In this document: positions 46,069 to 54,451 of the stretch, one piece after another
How positions within the stretch are numbered: the first letter of the stretch is position 1
Layout of the letters: every line of letters starts with the position of its first letter
Origin: Leucobacter luti
Lineage (GTDB): Bacteria > Actinomycetota > Actinomycetes > Actinomycetales > Microbacteriaceae
Reading direction: 5' to 3'
Assembly: GCF_004217175.1 (NCBI RefSeq)
Contig: NZ_SHKI01000002.1
Coordinates: forward strand, 425,000-488,999
Length of the DNA: 64,000 nucleotides
Translations under genes and position numbers: made by a program
Notes under the pieces: model-generated
What the model was told of the DNA's origin: nothing
Seen by the model: only the letters and a program-made list of their open reading frames with translations
Database searches by the model: none

Positions 46069-47505
46069 CTAGAGCCCCGCGGCGCGCAGCGCGAGCCAGG
46101 CCGCCGCGCGGTCGTCGGCCCGATCCATCGCGAGGCCGGTGAGTTCCTCGACGCGCCGGATCCGCGCCACGAGGGTCTGCCGGTGAATCCCGAGCCGCGC
46201 CGCGCTGCTGCGGTGCGCCCCGTGCTCGGCGAGGAAGACGCGCAGGGTCTGCCCGAGCTCGCCGTGCGCGCCGTCGGCGTCGCGGAGCGGGTCGAGCACG
46301 CTCGCGATCTCGGCGGTCGCGCTGTGTTCGAGCGCCGAGAAGACGAGGCCGACCGTGGGGAGCGCGCTGAAGCTCACCACCGCGAGGCCGTCCTCGAACG
46401 CAGTGTCGAGCGCCTGCCTGGCCTGCACGCCGCTGCGTGAGAGCGCGTGCACGGGGGCGGGGTCGCCGATGCCGAGGTGCAACCGGCTTCCCGCAACCGG
46501 CGCGAACTCCTGCACCCGCGCCGTGAGCTCGGCAACCACGTCGTCGCGCACGAACCCGGAGACGCGGCCGTGCGCCGTGGCGAACACGTGCTCGGCCCCG
46601 AACTCGTCGAACCAGCGCCCCAGCAGGCGTTCCGGGTCGATCGAGCGGGTCCGGGTGCCGAGCTCGAACGCGGTGAGCTGTGACTCGTGGATGCCCCAGC
46701 GGTGCAGCAGCTCCGGCGCTTCCGGGCCGCCCGCCACGAGTGTTTCGAGCAGTGCCGCGCGCCCGAGGTGCTCGGTGAGCGATGGGTTGTGGGTGCGCAG
46801 CAGAAGGTCGAAGAGCGCCGCGGCGAGCGAGGCGAGGTCGCGCGCGTGGCTGGTGCGGCTCGACCGCGTCGCGACCACGAGGCGCGCCGCCAGGTCGCCG
46901 TCGGAGCCGACCGGGTGCAGTTGTAGCCCGGCGTGCCGCACACGCACCGGGCGCCCGGTCGCGATCGCGATCGCGTCTGACTCGTGGAGGCGGCCGGCGC
47001 CGGCGCTCGCGATGAGCTGGCCCTGCGGGTCGAGCAGCACGGCCCAGCCGTCGATGCGGCGCGCGAGTTCGGCGATGACGGCGGTGACCCCGCCGCGCCG
47101 CGCCACCTGGGTGAGCACGTTCATGCCGGCGGTGACGAGCCGATCCGCGGCCGCGCGATCGTCGGCGATGATTGCGGCGAGCGTCGCGTGAAGCGCAGTC
47201 TCACCGAGCCGGGCGCCGAGGATCGCGGTCATGCCGTGCTCCGCGAGCGCCGCGCGGAGTCCCGCGCCGTCGGTATCGGAGACGTACACGGCGCCGGTGA
47301 GCGCCTCGCGCGCCGCCCCGCCGCCGCGGAGCCGACGGAGAATCTCCTGTTCAGGGCCAGTGACGAGCGTGGCGTAGTCGGGGTTCCCCACGACGACGTA
47401 CGCCTCGATCGCGGTGACGCCGTCGACGGGGGTGCGCTCGTCGAGGCGGCCCTGAACGCAGGTGCCGCCCACGGCGCGCACCACGGCGGCGAGATCGAGT
47501 GCCAT
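46069..47505 (-). CDS. PucR-family transcriptional regulator
   Basis: A 478-residue regulator with an N-terminal PucR-type sensing domain (residues about 10-125), a GGDEF-like central region and a C-terminal PucR helix-turn-helix (LGIHRQTLVARIRRVEELTGL near residue 440). ATG 47505 is chosen since the conserved domain begins there. It is divergent from a small leaderless ORF, an alcohol dehydrogenase gene and an APC permease gene, and probably controls them in response to the transported compound. Confidence 0.9.
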   Translation of the reverse strand: MALDLAAVVRAVGGTCVQGRLDERTPVDGVTAIEAYVVVGNPDYATLVTGPEQEILRRLRGGGAAREALTGAVYVSDTDGAGLRAALAEHGMTAILGARLGETALHATLAAIIADDRAAADRLVTAGMNVLTQVARRGGVTAVIAELARRIDGWAVLLDPQGQLIASAGAGRLHESDAIAIATGRPVRVRHAGLQLHPVGSDGDLAARLVVATRSSRTSHARDLASLAAALFDLLLRTHNPSLTEHLGRAALLETLVAGGPEAPELLHRWGIHESQLTAFELGTRTRSIDPERLLGRWFDEFGAEHVFATAHGRVSGFVRDDVVAELTARVQEFAPVAGSRLHLGIGDPAPVHALSRSGVQARQALDTAFEDGLAVVSFSALPTVGLVFSALEHSATAEIASVLDPLRDADGAHGELGQTLRVFLAEHGAHRSSAARLGIHRQTLVARIRRVEELTGLAMDRADDRAAAWLALRAAGL

Positions 47506-47583
47506 CCCCAGAGTGTACCAAGTGTTGATTTGATGCCGCCCAGATCGTCGAGTTGTGCAGTGACAGCGCCCGGCGTTCGTCCG

Positions 47584-47589
47584 TAGCAT
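47584..47589 (+). promoter_or_regulatory. -10 box of the alcohol dehydrogenase leader ORF
   Basis: TAGCAT lies exactly 6 nt before the GTG at 47596. It is the only good -10 box in the 167-bp divergent gap and would produce a leaderless transcript. Confidence 0.5.
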
Positions 47590-47595
47590 CTCCTG

Positions 47596-47676
47596 GTGTC
47601 GCGTTGCGGCGGGCGCTCTGTGGCGGCCGCGACGCAAAGCTCAACGACTCGAACAACGAAGGAGTGTTCCTCATGA
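47596..47676 (+). CDS. 26-residue leaderless leader peptide overlapping the alcohol dehydrogenase start
   Basis: A GTG-started frame reading VSRCGGRSVAAATQSS then TTRTTKECSS, whose TGA overlaps the ATG of the alcohol dehydrogenase gene (ATGA). It has two Cys and four Thr. The TANNNT-N6-GTG arrangement equals that of known-type leaderless genes here. Its stop overlap implies translational coupling; translation itself is not proven. Confidence 0.45.
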   Translation: MSRCGGRSVAAATQSSTTRTTKECSS

Positions 47677-48770
47677 AGGCTGTGGTGTTCCGCGATCCGG
47701 AGACCCGCGTGGAGGTCGCAGATGTGACCCTCGCCGCACCGAAGGCGGGGGAGGTGCGGGTCAAGATCGCCGCCGCCGGCGTCTGCCATTCAGACCTGCA
47801 CGTGAAGCGCGGCGAGTGGGAGGCTCCCGCGCCGATGGTGATGGGCCACGAGGGCTCGGGCGTCGTCACCGAGCTCGGCGAGGGCGTCACCTCGCTCGCC
47901 GTGGGCGACCACGTGGTGCTCAGCTGGGTGCCGCCGTGCGGGGAGTGCCGCTACTGCCTGCAGGGCCACGAGGCACGCTGCCAGAAGGTTGCCACGGTCG
48001 TGGCGCCCCAGGGCGTGCTCTTCGACGGCACCTCGCGCCTCGCGCTCAACGAGGAACCGATCCACCACTACCTCGGCGTCTCCTCGTTCGCCGAGGAGGT
48101 CGTGGTCCCGGCATCGGGCGCAATCAAGGTGCGCGACGACGCGCCGCTCGACGTGATCGCGGTCGTCGGCTGCGCCGTCGCCACGGGCGTCGGCGCCGTG
48201 CTGAACACCGCCGCGGTGGAGCCGGGCGCGACCGTCGCCGTCATCGGCTGCGGCGGCGTTGGCCTCAACGTGGTGCAGGGCGCGAAGCTTGCGGGCGCCG
48301 AGCGCATCATCGCCATCGACATCGTCCCCGAGAAGACCGCGATGGCGCTCCAGTTTGGTGCGACCGACCGGATCGACTCGTCCGAGCGCGACGCGGTCGA
48401 GCAGCTCTTCGAACTCATCCCCGATGGCGTTGACTACGCCTTCGACGCGATCGGCCGCACGATCACCACCGAGCAGGCGATTCAGATGCTCGGCCTGGGC
48501 GGTGCCGCCGTGATCGTTGGCCTGCCGCCGACCGGCGCCCGCGCCTCGTTCGAGCCCCTCGTGCTCGCCGAGGCGGACCAGCGCATCCTCGGGTCGAACT
48601 ACGGCTCGGTGCGCCCGTCGATCGACATCCCCGCGCTCGTCGACCGCTACATGGACGGCCAGCTCAAGCTTGATCCGCTGATCTCGGGTCGCCGCCCGCT
48701 CGACGAGGCGGCCGAGGCGCTCGACGACCTCGAAGCCGGCGGCGTGCTGCGCACCCTCCTCATCCCGTAA
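47673..48770 (+). CDS. zinc-dependent alcohol dehydrogenase, class III-like MDR
   Basis: A 365-residue NAD-dependent oxidoreductase. It has the catalytic zinc site GVCHSDLHV and GHEGSGVV near residues 35-65, the structural zinc Cys cluster in CGECRYCLQGHEARCQ near residue 90, and the NAD motif VIGCGGVGLNVV near residue 192. AAGGAG lies 8 nt before ATG 47673. It forms a probable operon with the APC permease that follows by 31 bp and is divergent from PucR. The alcohol substrate is unknown; class III relatives also handle S-hydroxymethyl thiols. Confidence 0.93.
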   Translation: MKAVVFRDPETRVEVADVTLAAPKAGEVRVKIAAAGVCHSDLHVKRGEWEAPAPMVMGHEGSGVVTELGEGVTSLAVGDHVVLSWVPPCGECRYCLQGHEARCQKVATVVAPQGVLFDGTSRLALNEEPIHHYLGVSSFAEEVVVPASGAIKVRDDAPLDVIAVVGCAVATGVGAVLNTAAVEPGATVAVIGCGGVGLNVVQGAKLAGAERIIAIDIVPEKTAMALQFGATDRIDSSERDAVEQLFELIPDGVDYAFDAIGRTITTEQAIQMLGLGGAAVIVGLPPTGARASFEPLVLAEADQRILGSNYGSVRPSIDIPALVDRYMDGQLKLDPLISGRRPLDEAAEALDDLEAGGVLRTLLIP

Positions 48771-48801
48771 CCCACCTCAACGAAGAGAGATTCAACTCAC
48801 C

Positions 48802-50229
48802 ATGACTCAGACCACTGAACGGAAGGTCGACGCCGGCCTGCGCGAGGGGGTGATGTCTGGCCCCGAGCTCGCGGCACAGGCAATCGCCAACATCGCGCCG
48901 AGCGCCGTCATCGCCTTCACCGCCGCCTCGATCTTCCTCGGGGCCGGCAACGGCACCATGTTCGCGTTCGTCCTCGCGACGATCGTGATTCTCTGCGTGG
49001 GCTACATCGTGTCGATGTTCGCGCGCCGCCACGCCTCGGCGGGCTCCCTCTACACCTACGTCTCGAAGGGCCTCGGCCCCACCGGCGCGTTCGCCGCGGG
49101 CGTCGCGCTGCTGATCGGCTCGTGGGGCATCGCGGCCGGCTCGCTCGGCGGTGCGGTCTCCTACGCGTCCGACCTGCTGCAGATCTTTGGGATCTCGAGC
49201 GCCTCGAGCACCGGCTGGCTCATCGCCCTCGCGGTCATCATCGGCGGGCTCGCAACCTTCTTCACGATCCGCGGGATCCGGATCTCGGCGCGCGTTTCAC
49301 TCGTGCTCGAGCTCGTCTCCGTGTTCATCATCCTCGTGCTGCTGATCGCCGCGCTCGTGTGGCTCGGCCCCGACGCCTGGGACCCGGCGCAGTTCACGTT
49401 CGACGGCGTTCCGTTCCAGGGCGTCGCCGCCGGTATGGTGCTCGGTATCCTCGGCTTCGTCGGCTTTTCCTCTGCCGACGCGCTCGGGCGCGAGGCGCGC
49501 AACCCGCACACCGCCATCCCGCGCGCGATCATGTGGAGCGCGGTCGTGGTCGGCGTGCTCTACGTCTTCGCGGCGTACACGCAGATCGCCGTGCTCGGCG
49601 ACGCGCTCGGCGAGGTGGCGAGCCCGCTGCAGGCAATCAATGACCGGATCGGGATGCCCGGCTGGTTCGCCCCGGTGCTCGTGTTCGGCGTTGCCGCGTC
49701 GTTCTTCGCCGTGGTGGTCGCTCCGCTCAACGTGGTGGGCCGCATCGTCTACGTGATGGGCAAGGAGGGCGTGGTGCCCGAGCGCTTCGGACGCACGCAC
49801 GAGACCCACCTCACCCCGCACCGCGTGCTGCTGATTGCCGGCCCCGCCGCGATCGTGCTCGACGTGATCCTGCTGCTCGCCGGCACGCACCCGATGGACA
49901 TCGTGGTGTGGGTGGACACCTACGGCACGTACGGCTACATGGTGGCCTACTCGCTCGTGGCGATCGCCGGTGTGGTGTACACCACGCGCGCGGGGATCCC
50001 CAACCGCATGGTCTGGCTCTGCGCGGTCGTCGCGGTCGCCGCGATGGTCTACGTGTTCATTGCGAACGTGTTCCCCGTCCCGGCGTTCCCGATCAACGTG
50101 ATCCCGTACCTGTTCGCCGCGACCATGCTGCTCGCGTTCATCCGCTTCTGGTGGATCAAGGCGAACCGGCCCGAGGTGCTCGACCGGGTGGGCAACACCG
50201 ACACCGCGATGATGTCGGGCGTCGGCTAG
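48802..50229 (+). CDS. APC-family amino acid/amine permease
   Basis: A 475-residue, 12-helix transporter of the inner membrane with IAPSAVIAFTAASIFLGAGNG in the first helix, the GSLYTYVSKGLGPTGAF segment and FSSADALGREARNPHTAIPRAI in the sixth-to-seventh region. AGAGAG lies upstream of ATG 48802. It follows the alcohol dehydrogenase gene by 31 bp and faces the PucR gene, so it probably imports the compound that the dehydrogenase or PucR senses. The compound is unknown. Confidence 0.88.
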   Translation: MTQTTERKVDAGLREGVMSGPELAAQAIANIAPSAVIAFTAASIFLGAGNGTMFAFVLATIVILCVGYIVSMFARRHASAGSLYTYVSKGLGPTGAFAAGVALLIGSWGIAAGSLGGAVSYASDLLQIFGISSASSTGWLIALAVIIGGLATFFTIRGIRISARVSLVLELVSVFIILVLLIAALVWLGPDAWDPAQFTFDGVPFQGVAAGMVLGILGFVGFSSADALGREARNPHTAIPRAIMWSAVVVGVLYVFAAYTQIAVLGDALGEVASPLQAINDRIGMPGWFAPVLVFGVAASFFAVVVAPLNVVGRIVYVMGKEGVVPERFGRTHETHLTPHRVLLIAGPAAIVLDVILLLAGTHPMDIVVWVDTYGTYGYMVAYSLVAIAGVVYTTRAGIPNRMVWLCAVVAVAAMVYVFIANVFPVPAFPINVIPYLFAATMLLAFIRFWWIKANRPEVLDRVGNTDTAMMSGVG

Positions 50230-50541
50230 GCCGCACACTCTGCGGCGGGGGCCGGTCACGCACTGCGTGGCCGGCCCCCGCTGTATCTGCGGGGGCGCAC
50301 GCCAGGCCCCCGCTCCGTCCGTCTCAGGCGCCGCGCCCCGGCACTGCACTCCTGCGTCGCAACGCGGCGTCGCAGCACCTGCGCGGCATGCGCGGCACGC
50401 TAAGCTAAACGGGTTCGTTCTGAGCGCACAGCTCCGTTCGCACGGCTTCAGGGGCCAATCCGGGTCCGCTCGCCATCGGCTGCCCGTTGCAGCCTCGCGA
50501 GCGTCGACGATCGAAGCCGGACCCCACCCCAGGAGCGAACG
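50230..50541. other. terminator and lysA promoter region
   Basis: A 312-bp gap with the two hairpins above at its left and, at 50401-50406, a likely -10 box TAAGCT for lysA. The 130 nt between it and the lysA start hold no recognised riboswitch. Confidence 0.55.
50245..50281 (+). terminator. strong stem-loop after the APC permease
   Basis: An 18-bp arm beginning GCGGGGGCCGG pairs with CCGGCCCCCGC at its far end, with one wobble and a very small loop. A second hairpin (GCGGGGGC/GCCCCCGC, 50289-50313) follows at once. Both lie right after the permease stop. Confidence 0.7.
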
Positions 50542-51990
50542 ATGACACAGGCGCACCGCGCGGCCACGCCACACGCGATCGACCCGCGCGTCTTTCCCCC
50601 GACCGCGCGCCGCGGCAGCAGCTGCGGCGAACTCAAGCTTGGCGGCATCCGCGCCACCGCGCTCACGGCCGAGTTTGGCTCGCCGCTGTACGTGGTCGAC
50701 GAGGACGCGGCCCGCGCCCGCGCGGTCGAGGTGCGCACCGCGCTGCAGGCGGAGGCCGAGCGCATCGGCACGACCGCGACCGTCTACTACGCCACGAAGG
50801 CGTTCCTGTGCGTCGAGGTGGCGCGCTGGATGGCCGACGAGGGGCTCGCGATCGATGTTGCCAGCGGCGGTGAGCTCGCCGTCGCCCTCGCCGCGGGGGT
50901 CGACCCGGCACTGATCGGGTTCCACGGGAACAACAAGTCGGTGCCCGAGATCGAGCGCGCGGTTGCCGCCGGAGTGGGCACCATCATCCTCGACAGCGAG
51001 TTCGAGACCGAGCGCGTCGCCGCCGCGGCCGCGGCCGCGGGGATCCGGCAGCGCGTGCGGCTCCGCGTCAACAGCGGCGTGCACGCCTCCACCCACGACT
51101 TCCTCGCGACCTCCCACGAGGACCAGAAGTTTGGGCAGCCCCTCGCCGAGGCGCCGCGGCTGCTGCGCGAGATCCTCCGCCACGACAACCTCGACTTCGT
51201 GGGGCTGCACTGCCACATCGGCTCGCAGATCTTCGCCACCGACGGGTTCCGCGAGTCGGCACGCCGCCTGCTGGGCGCGTACCCCGAGCTCGCGCGCATC
51301 GCCGGCCGGCCGATCCCCGAACTCAACCTCGGCGGCGGCTTCGGCATCGCGTACACGAGCGCCGAGGCAGACGAGCTGCCGGCGATCGCCGACATCGCCC
51401 GTGAGCTCGCCGACATCGTTGCCGAGACGGCGGCCGAGGTCAACGTGCCGCTGCCGAAGCTCGCGTTCGAGCCCGGGCGCGCAATTATCGGCCAGGCCGG
51501 CGTGACGCTCTACACCGTGGGCACCACGAAGTCGGTGCAGCTGGCGGGCAGCGACGCGGCGGCGGACCCCGCCGACCTCGGCTACGCGGAGCGCCTGTAC
51601 GTGAGTGTCGATGGCGGCATGAGCGACAACCCGCGCCCCGCGCTCTACGGTGCCGACTACCAGGTGCGGATCGCGAACCGCGAGAGCGCGGCCGCGCCCG
51701 CGCTCGTGCGCGTCGTGGGCAAGCACTGCGAGTCCGGCGACATCGTGGTGCAGCGCGACGAGATCCCGGGCGACGTGCGCCCGGGCGACACCCTCGCGGT
51801 CGCCGCCACCGGCGCCTACTGCTGGTCGCTCGCGAGCACCTACAACTACGTCCCGCGGCCCCCGGTCGTGGCGATCTCGGGCGGCTCAGCCCGCATCATT
51901 GTGCGCGGCGACACCGAAGAAGAACTCCTCGCGAAGAGCGTGTCTGACGCGCCGCGATTTACCCCAACCACGAACGGAGCAACCAAGTGA
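50542..51990 (+). CDS. lysA: diaminopimelate decarboxylase
   Basis: PLP enzyme converting meso-diaminopimelate to lysine. The 482-residue protein has the PLP lysine in YYATKAFLC near residue 90, LHCHIGSQIF near 227, the GGGFGIAY loop, EPGRAIIGQAG near 315 and the catalytic Cys in VGKHCESGD near 395. CAGGAGCG precedes ATG 50542. It is the first gene of lysA-hom-thrB, and its stop overlaps the hom GTG (GTGA). Confidence 0.96.
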   Translation: MTQAHRAATPHAIDPRVFPPTARRGSSCGELKLGGIRATALTAEFGSPLYVVDEDAARARAVEVRTALQAEAERIGTTATVYYATKAFLCVEVARWMADEGLAIDVASGGELAVALAAGVDPALIGFHGNNKSVPEIERAVAAGVGTIILDSEFETERVAAAAAAAGIRQRVRLRVNSGVHASTHDFLATSHEDQKFGQPLAEAPRLLREILRHDNLDFVGLHCHIGSQIFATDGFRESARRLLGAYPELARIAGRPIPELNLGGGFGIAYTSAEADELPAIADIARELADIVAETAAEVNVPLPKLAFEPGRAIIGQAGVTLYTVGTTKSVQLAGSDAAADPADLGYAERLYVSVDGGMSDNPRPALYGADYQVRIANRESAAAPALVRVVGKHCESGDIVVQRDEIPGDVRPGDTLAVAATGAYCWSLASTYNYVPRPPVVAISGGSARIIVRGDTEEELLAKSVSDAPRFTPTTNGATK

Positions 51991-53297
51991 ACGGATACCG
52001 TGATCTGCGCGTTGCGCTGCTGGGCTGCGGCTCGGTCGGTGCGCAGACGGCCAGACTGATCCTCGAGCACGGGGAGGAACTGGCATCGCGCATTGGTGCA
52101 CGGTTGACGCTCGCGGGGATCGCCGTGCGCGACGTGACCGCGAAGCGCGATGTGGATCTGCCGCAGGAACTCTTCACCACCGACGCCGAGCGCCTGGTGC
52201 AGGGCGCCGACATCGTGATCGAGCTCATGGGTGGGATCGAGCCGGCGCGCACGCTCATCATGCAGGCGCTGCAGGGCGGCGCCGACGTGGTGACGGCGAA
52301 CAAGGCGCTCATCGCCGCGTACGGCAGCGAGCTATCAGACGCGGCCGAGCAGGTCGGCGCGCAGCTGTCGTACGAGGCGGCGGTGGCGGCGGCGATCCCG
52401 ATCCTGCGCCCGCTGCGCGAGAGCCTCGCCGGCGACCACATCACGCGCGTGCTCGGAATCGTGAACGGGTCAACCAACTACATCCTCGATCGCATGGACC
52501 GCTTTGGCGACAGCGCGGAGGACGCCATGCGCGTGGCGAGCGAGCTCGGCTACCTTGAAGCCGACCCCACCCTCGACGTCGAGGGGTACGACGCCGCGCA
52601 GAAGGCGACGATCCTCGCGAGCATCGCCTTCCACACCGAGGTGCCGGTTGCGGCCGTGTACCGCGAGGGGATCTCGGGCATCACGCTCACCCAGATCGAG
52701 GCCGCAAAGCACGCGGGCTTCGTGATCAAGCTGCTCGCCATCGCCGAGCGCATCACCGCGGCCGACGGGGTCGCGGGCGTTTCGGCGCGCGTCTACCCGG
52801 CGCTGATCCGCCGGGACCACCCGCTTGCCGCCGTGTACGGCGGCAAGAACGCGGTCTTCGTTGAGGCCGAGGCCGCGGGCGAGCTGATGTTCTACGGTGC
52901 GGGCGCCGGTGGCGCCGAGACCGCCTCCGCGGTGCTGGGCGACCTTGTCTCCGCGGCTCGCCGCCACGTCGTGGGCGGCCCCGGGATCCCGGGCTCGCTG
53001 CACGCTGAGCTGCCGATCCTGCCGGTCGGCGAGGTGAACACCGCCTACCAGGTGATGCTCGATGTGCGTGATCAGCCCGGCGTGCTCGCCGGCATCGCCG
53101 GGATCCTCGCGGAGCACGGCGTTTCGGCCGCGAGCGTGGAGCAGTCGGTCGCGCAGGACCAGGCCGGCAGCGCCGCGCTCGTGATCGGTACCCACGTGGC
53201 ACGCGAGGCAGACCTCGCCGCGATGGTGGCGGCGCTGCGCGCCTCCGACATGGTGCTCGACGTGACCAGCGTGCTGCGGCTCGAGGGCAACGCGTGA
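51987..53297 (+). CDS. hom: homoserine dehydrogenase
   Basis: Reduces aspartate semialdehyde to homoserine with NAD(P)H. The 436-residue protein has the nucleotide motif VALLGCGSVGAQ near residue 9, TANKALIAAYG near 105, the catalytic region GIVNGSTNYIL and ELGYLEADPTLDVEGYDAAQK (Lys/Asp/Glu), and a C-terminal ACT domain (residues about 355-430, VRDQPGVLAGIAGILAEHGVS) for feedback by threonine. It is coupled to lysA upstream and thrB downstream. Confidence 0.96.
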   Translation: MNGYRDLRVALLGCGSVGAQTARLILEHGEELASRIGARLTLAGIAVRDVTAKRDVDLPQELFTTDAERLVQGADIVIELMGGIEPARTLIMQALQGGADVVTANKALIAAYGSELSDAAEQVGAQLSYEAAVAAAIPILRPLRESLAGDHITRVLGIVNGSTNYILDRMDRFGDSAEDAMRVASELGYLEADPTLDVEGYDAAQKATILASIAFHTEVPVAAVYREGISGITLTQIEAAKHAGFVIKLLAIAERITAADGVAGVSARVYPALIRRDHPLAAVYGGKNAVFVEAEAAGELMFYGAGAGGAETASAVLGDLVSAARRHVVGGPGIPGSLHAELPILPVGEVNTAYQVMLDVRDQPGVLAGIAGILAEHGVSAASVEQSVAQDQAGSAALVIGTHVAREADLAAMVAALRASDMVLDVTSVLRLEGNA

Positions 53298-54229
53298 GCG
53301 CCGCCGCGCCGCGCGCCGTCCGCGTTCGGGTCCCCGCGACGAGCGCGAACCTCGGCCCCGGCTTCGACACGCTTGGGATCGCGCTCGCCTACGGCGACGA
53401 CCTCACCGTGGTGACCCGGGACGAGCCCGGCGCCACCGTTGAGGTCACGGGCGTGGGGGAGGGTGAGGTCCCCACCGACGCGTCAAACCTCGTCGTCCGC
53501 TCGGCCGCGCACGTCTACGAGCGGCTCGGCCGCGAGCTGCCGGGACTCAACGTCGCGGCAACCAACCGGATCCCGCACGGCCGGGGCATGGGGTCCTCGG
53601 GCTCCGCGATCGTGGCGGGCGTGATGATCGCCGCTGGGCTCCTCGAGAGCGACCCCGAGGCGCCGCTCCAGCTCAGCGAGGAACAGCTGCTCGCGTTCGC
53701 GACCGAGCTTGAGGGACACCCCGACAACGTGGCGCCGGCGCTGTTCGGCGGACTCACGATCGCGTGGTCCACGCCCAACGGCCCGCGGTTCAAGCGGCTC
53801 ATGGTGCACCGCGGGGTCGCTCCGCTGGTGCTCGTGCCGAGCTTCACGATGTCCACGGAGCTCGCGCGCAGCCTGCAGCCGAAGCAGGTGCCCCACGAGG
53901 ACGCCGTGTTCAACGTGTCGCGCTCCGCGCTCCTCATCGCGGCGCTCACGCAGAGCCCGGAGCTGCTCATGGAGGCCACCGAGGATCGGCTGCACCAGAA
54001 CTACCGCGGCGACGCGATGCCGCTCACGCGCGATCTGATCCGCGAGCTGCGCGACGCCGGGCACCCGGCGGTCGTCTCGGGTGCGGGCCCGTCGATCCTG
54101 GTGCTCTCGAACGGGCCCGCCGAGCGGCTCGCCGCGGCCGACTTGGTGGCGCAAGAACACCCGGACTGGCGCGTATTGATCCTTGCCGTGGACACGAAGG
54201 GTGCTACAGTGGAGGCGATCCCCGCGTAG
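53294..54229 (+). CDS. thrB: homoserine kinase
   Basis: GHMP-family kinase phosphorylating homoserine. The 311-residue protein has the motif-1 segment VPATSANLGPGFDTLG near residue 13, the ATP loop PHGRGMGSSGSAIVAG near residue 95, and the C-terminal VSGAGPSILVLS. The GTG overlaps the hom stop. Unlike in many relatives, thrC does not lie between hom and thrB; it must be elsewhere if present. A 222-bp leader of rho follows. Confidence 0.96.
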   Translation: MSAAAPRAVRVRVPATSANLGPGFDTLGIALAYGDDLTVVTRDEPGATVEVTGVGEGEVPTDASNLVVRSAAHVYERLGRELPGLNVAATNRIPHGRGMGSSGSAIVAGVMIAAGLLESDPEAPLQLSEEQLLAFATELEGHPDNVAPALFGGLTIAWSTPNGPRFKRLMVHRGVAPLVLVPSFTMSTELARSLQPKQVPHEDAVFNVSRSALLIAALTQSPELLMEATEDRLHQNYRGDAMPLTRDLIRELRDAGHPAVVSGAGPSILVLSNGPAERLAAADLVAQEHPDWRVLILAVDTKGATVEAIPA

Positions 54230-54451
54230 CCGGTCCCTCAGTCTGAGTGGGTCGGGTGCCCGCGGCCAGGATGGTTTCGGCGTGAGTCCGTAGCGACGCG
54301 CGATCGTCCAACATCCCTGACCGTGGAGTGTGGATCGTTTCCTTCACCGCGACGCGACTGTCCGGTGATCCCGACGCACGAGACGTGCACCACCGCGGGA
54401 AGGCGAAGCCGTATGCGCGCGCTTTTCCGACGGCGTTCCGAAAGGAAGAAC
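54230..54451 (+). promoter_or_regulatory. long leader region of rho
   Basis: A 222-bp stretch with no gene between thrB and rho. Long 5' leaders are usual for rho in actinobacteria and can mediate its control. No clear terminator of the thrB transcript is seen, so read-through is likely. Confidence 0.5.

Noticed and set aside
50407..50541. A lysine riboswitch before lysA
   Set aside because: The leader lacks the conserved lysine-riboswitch core and is too short.
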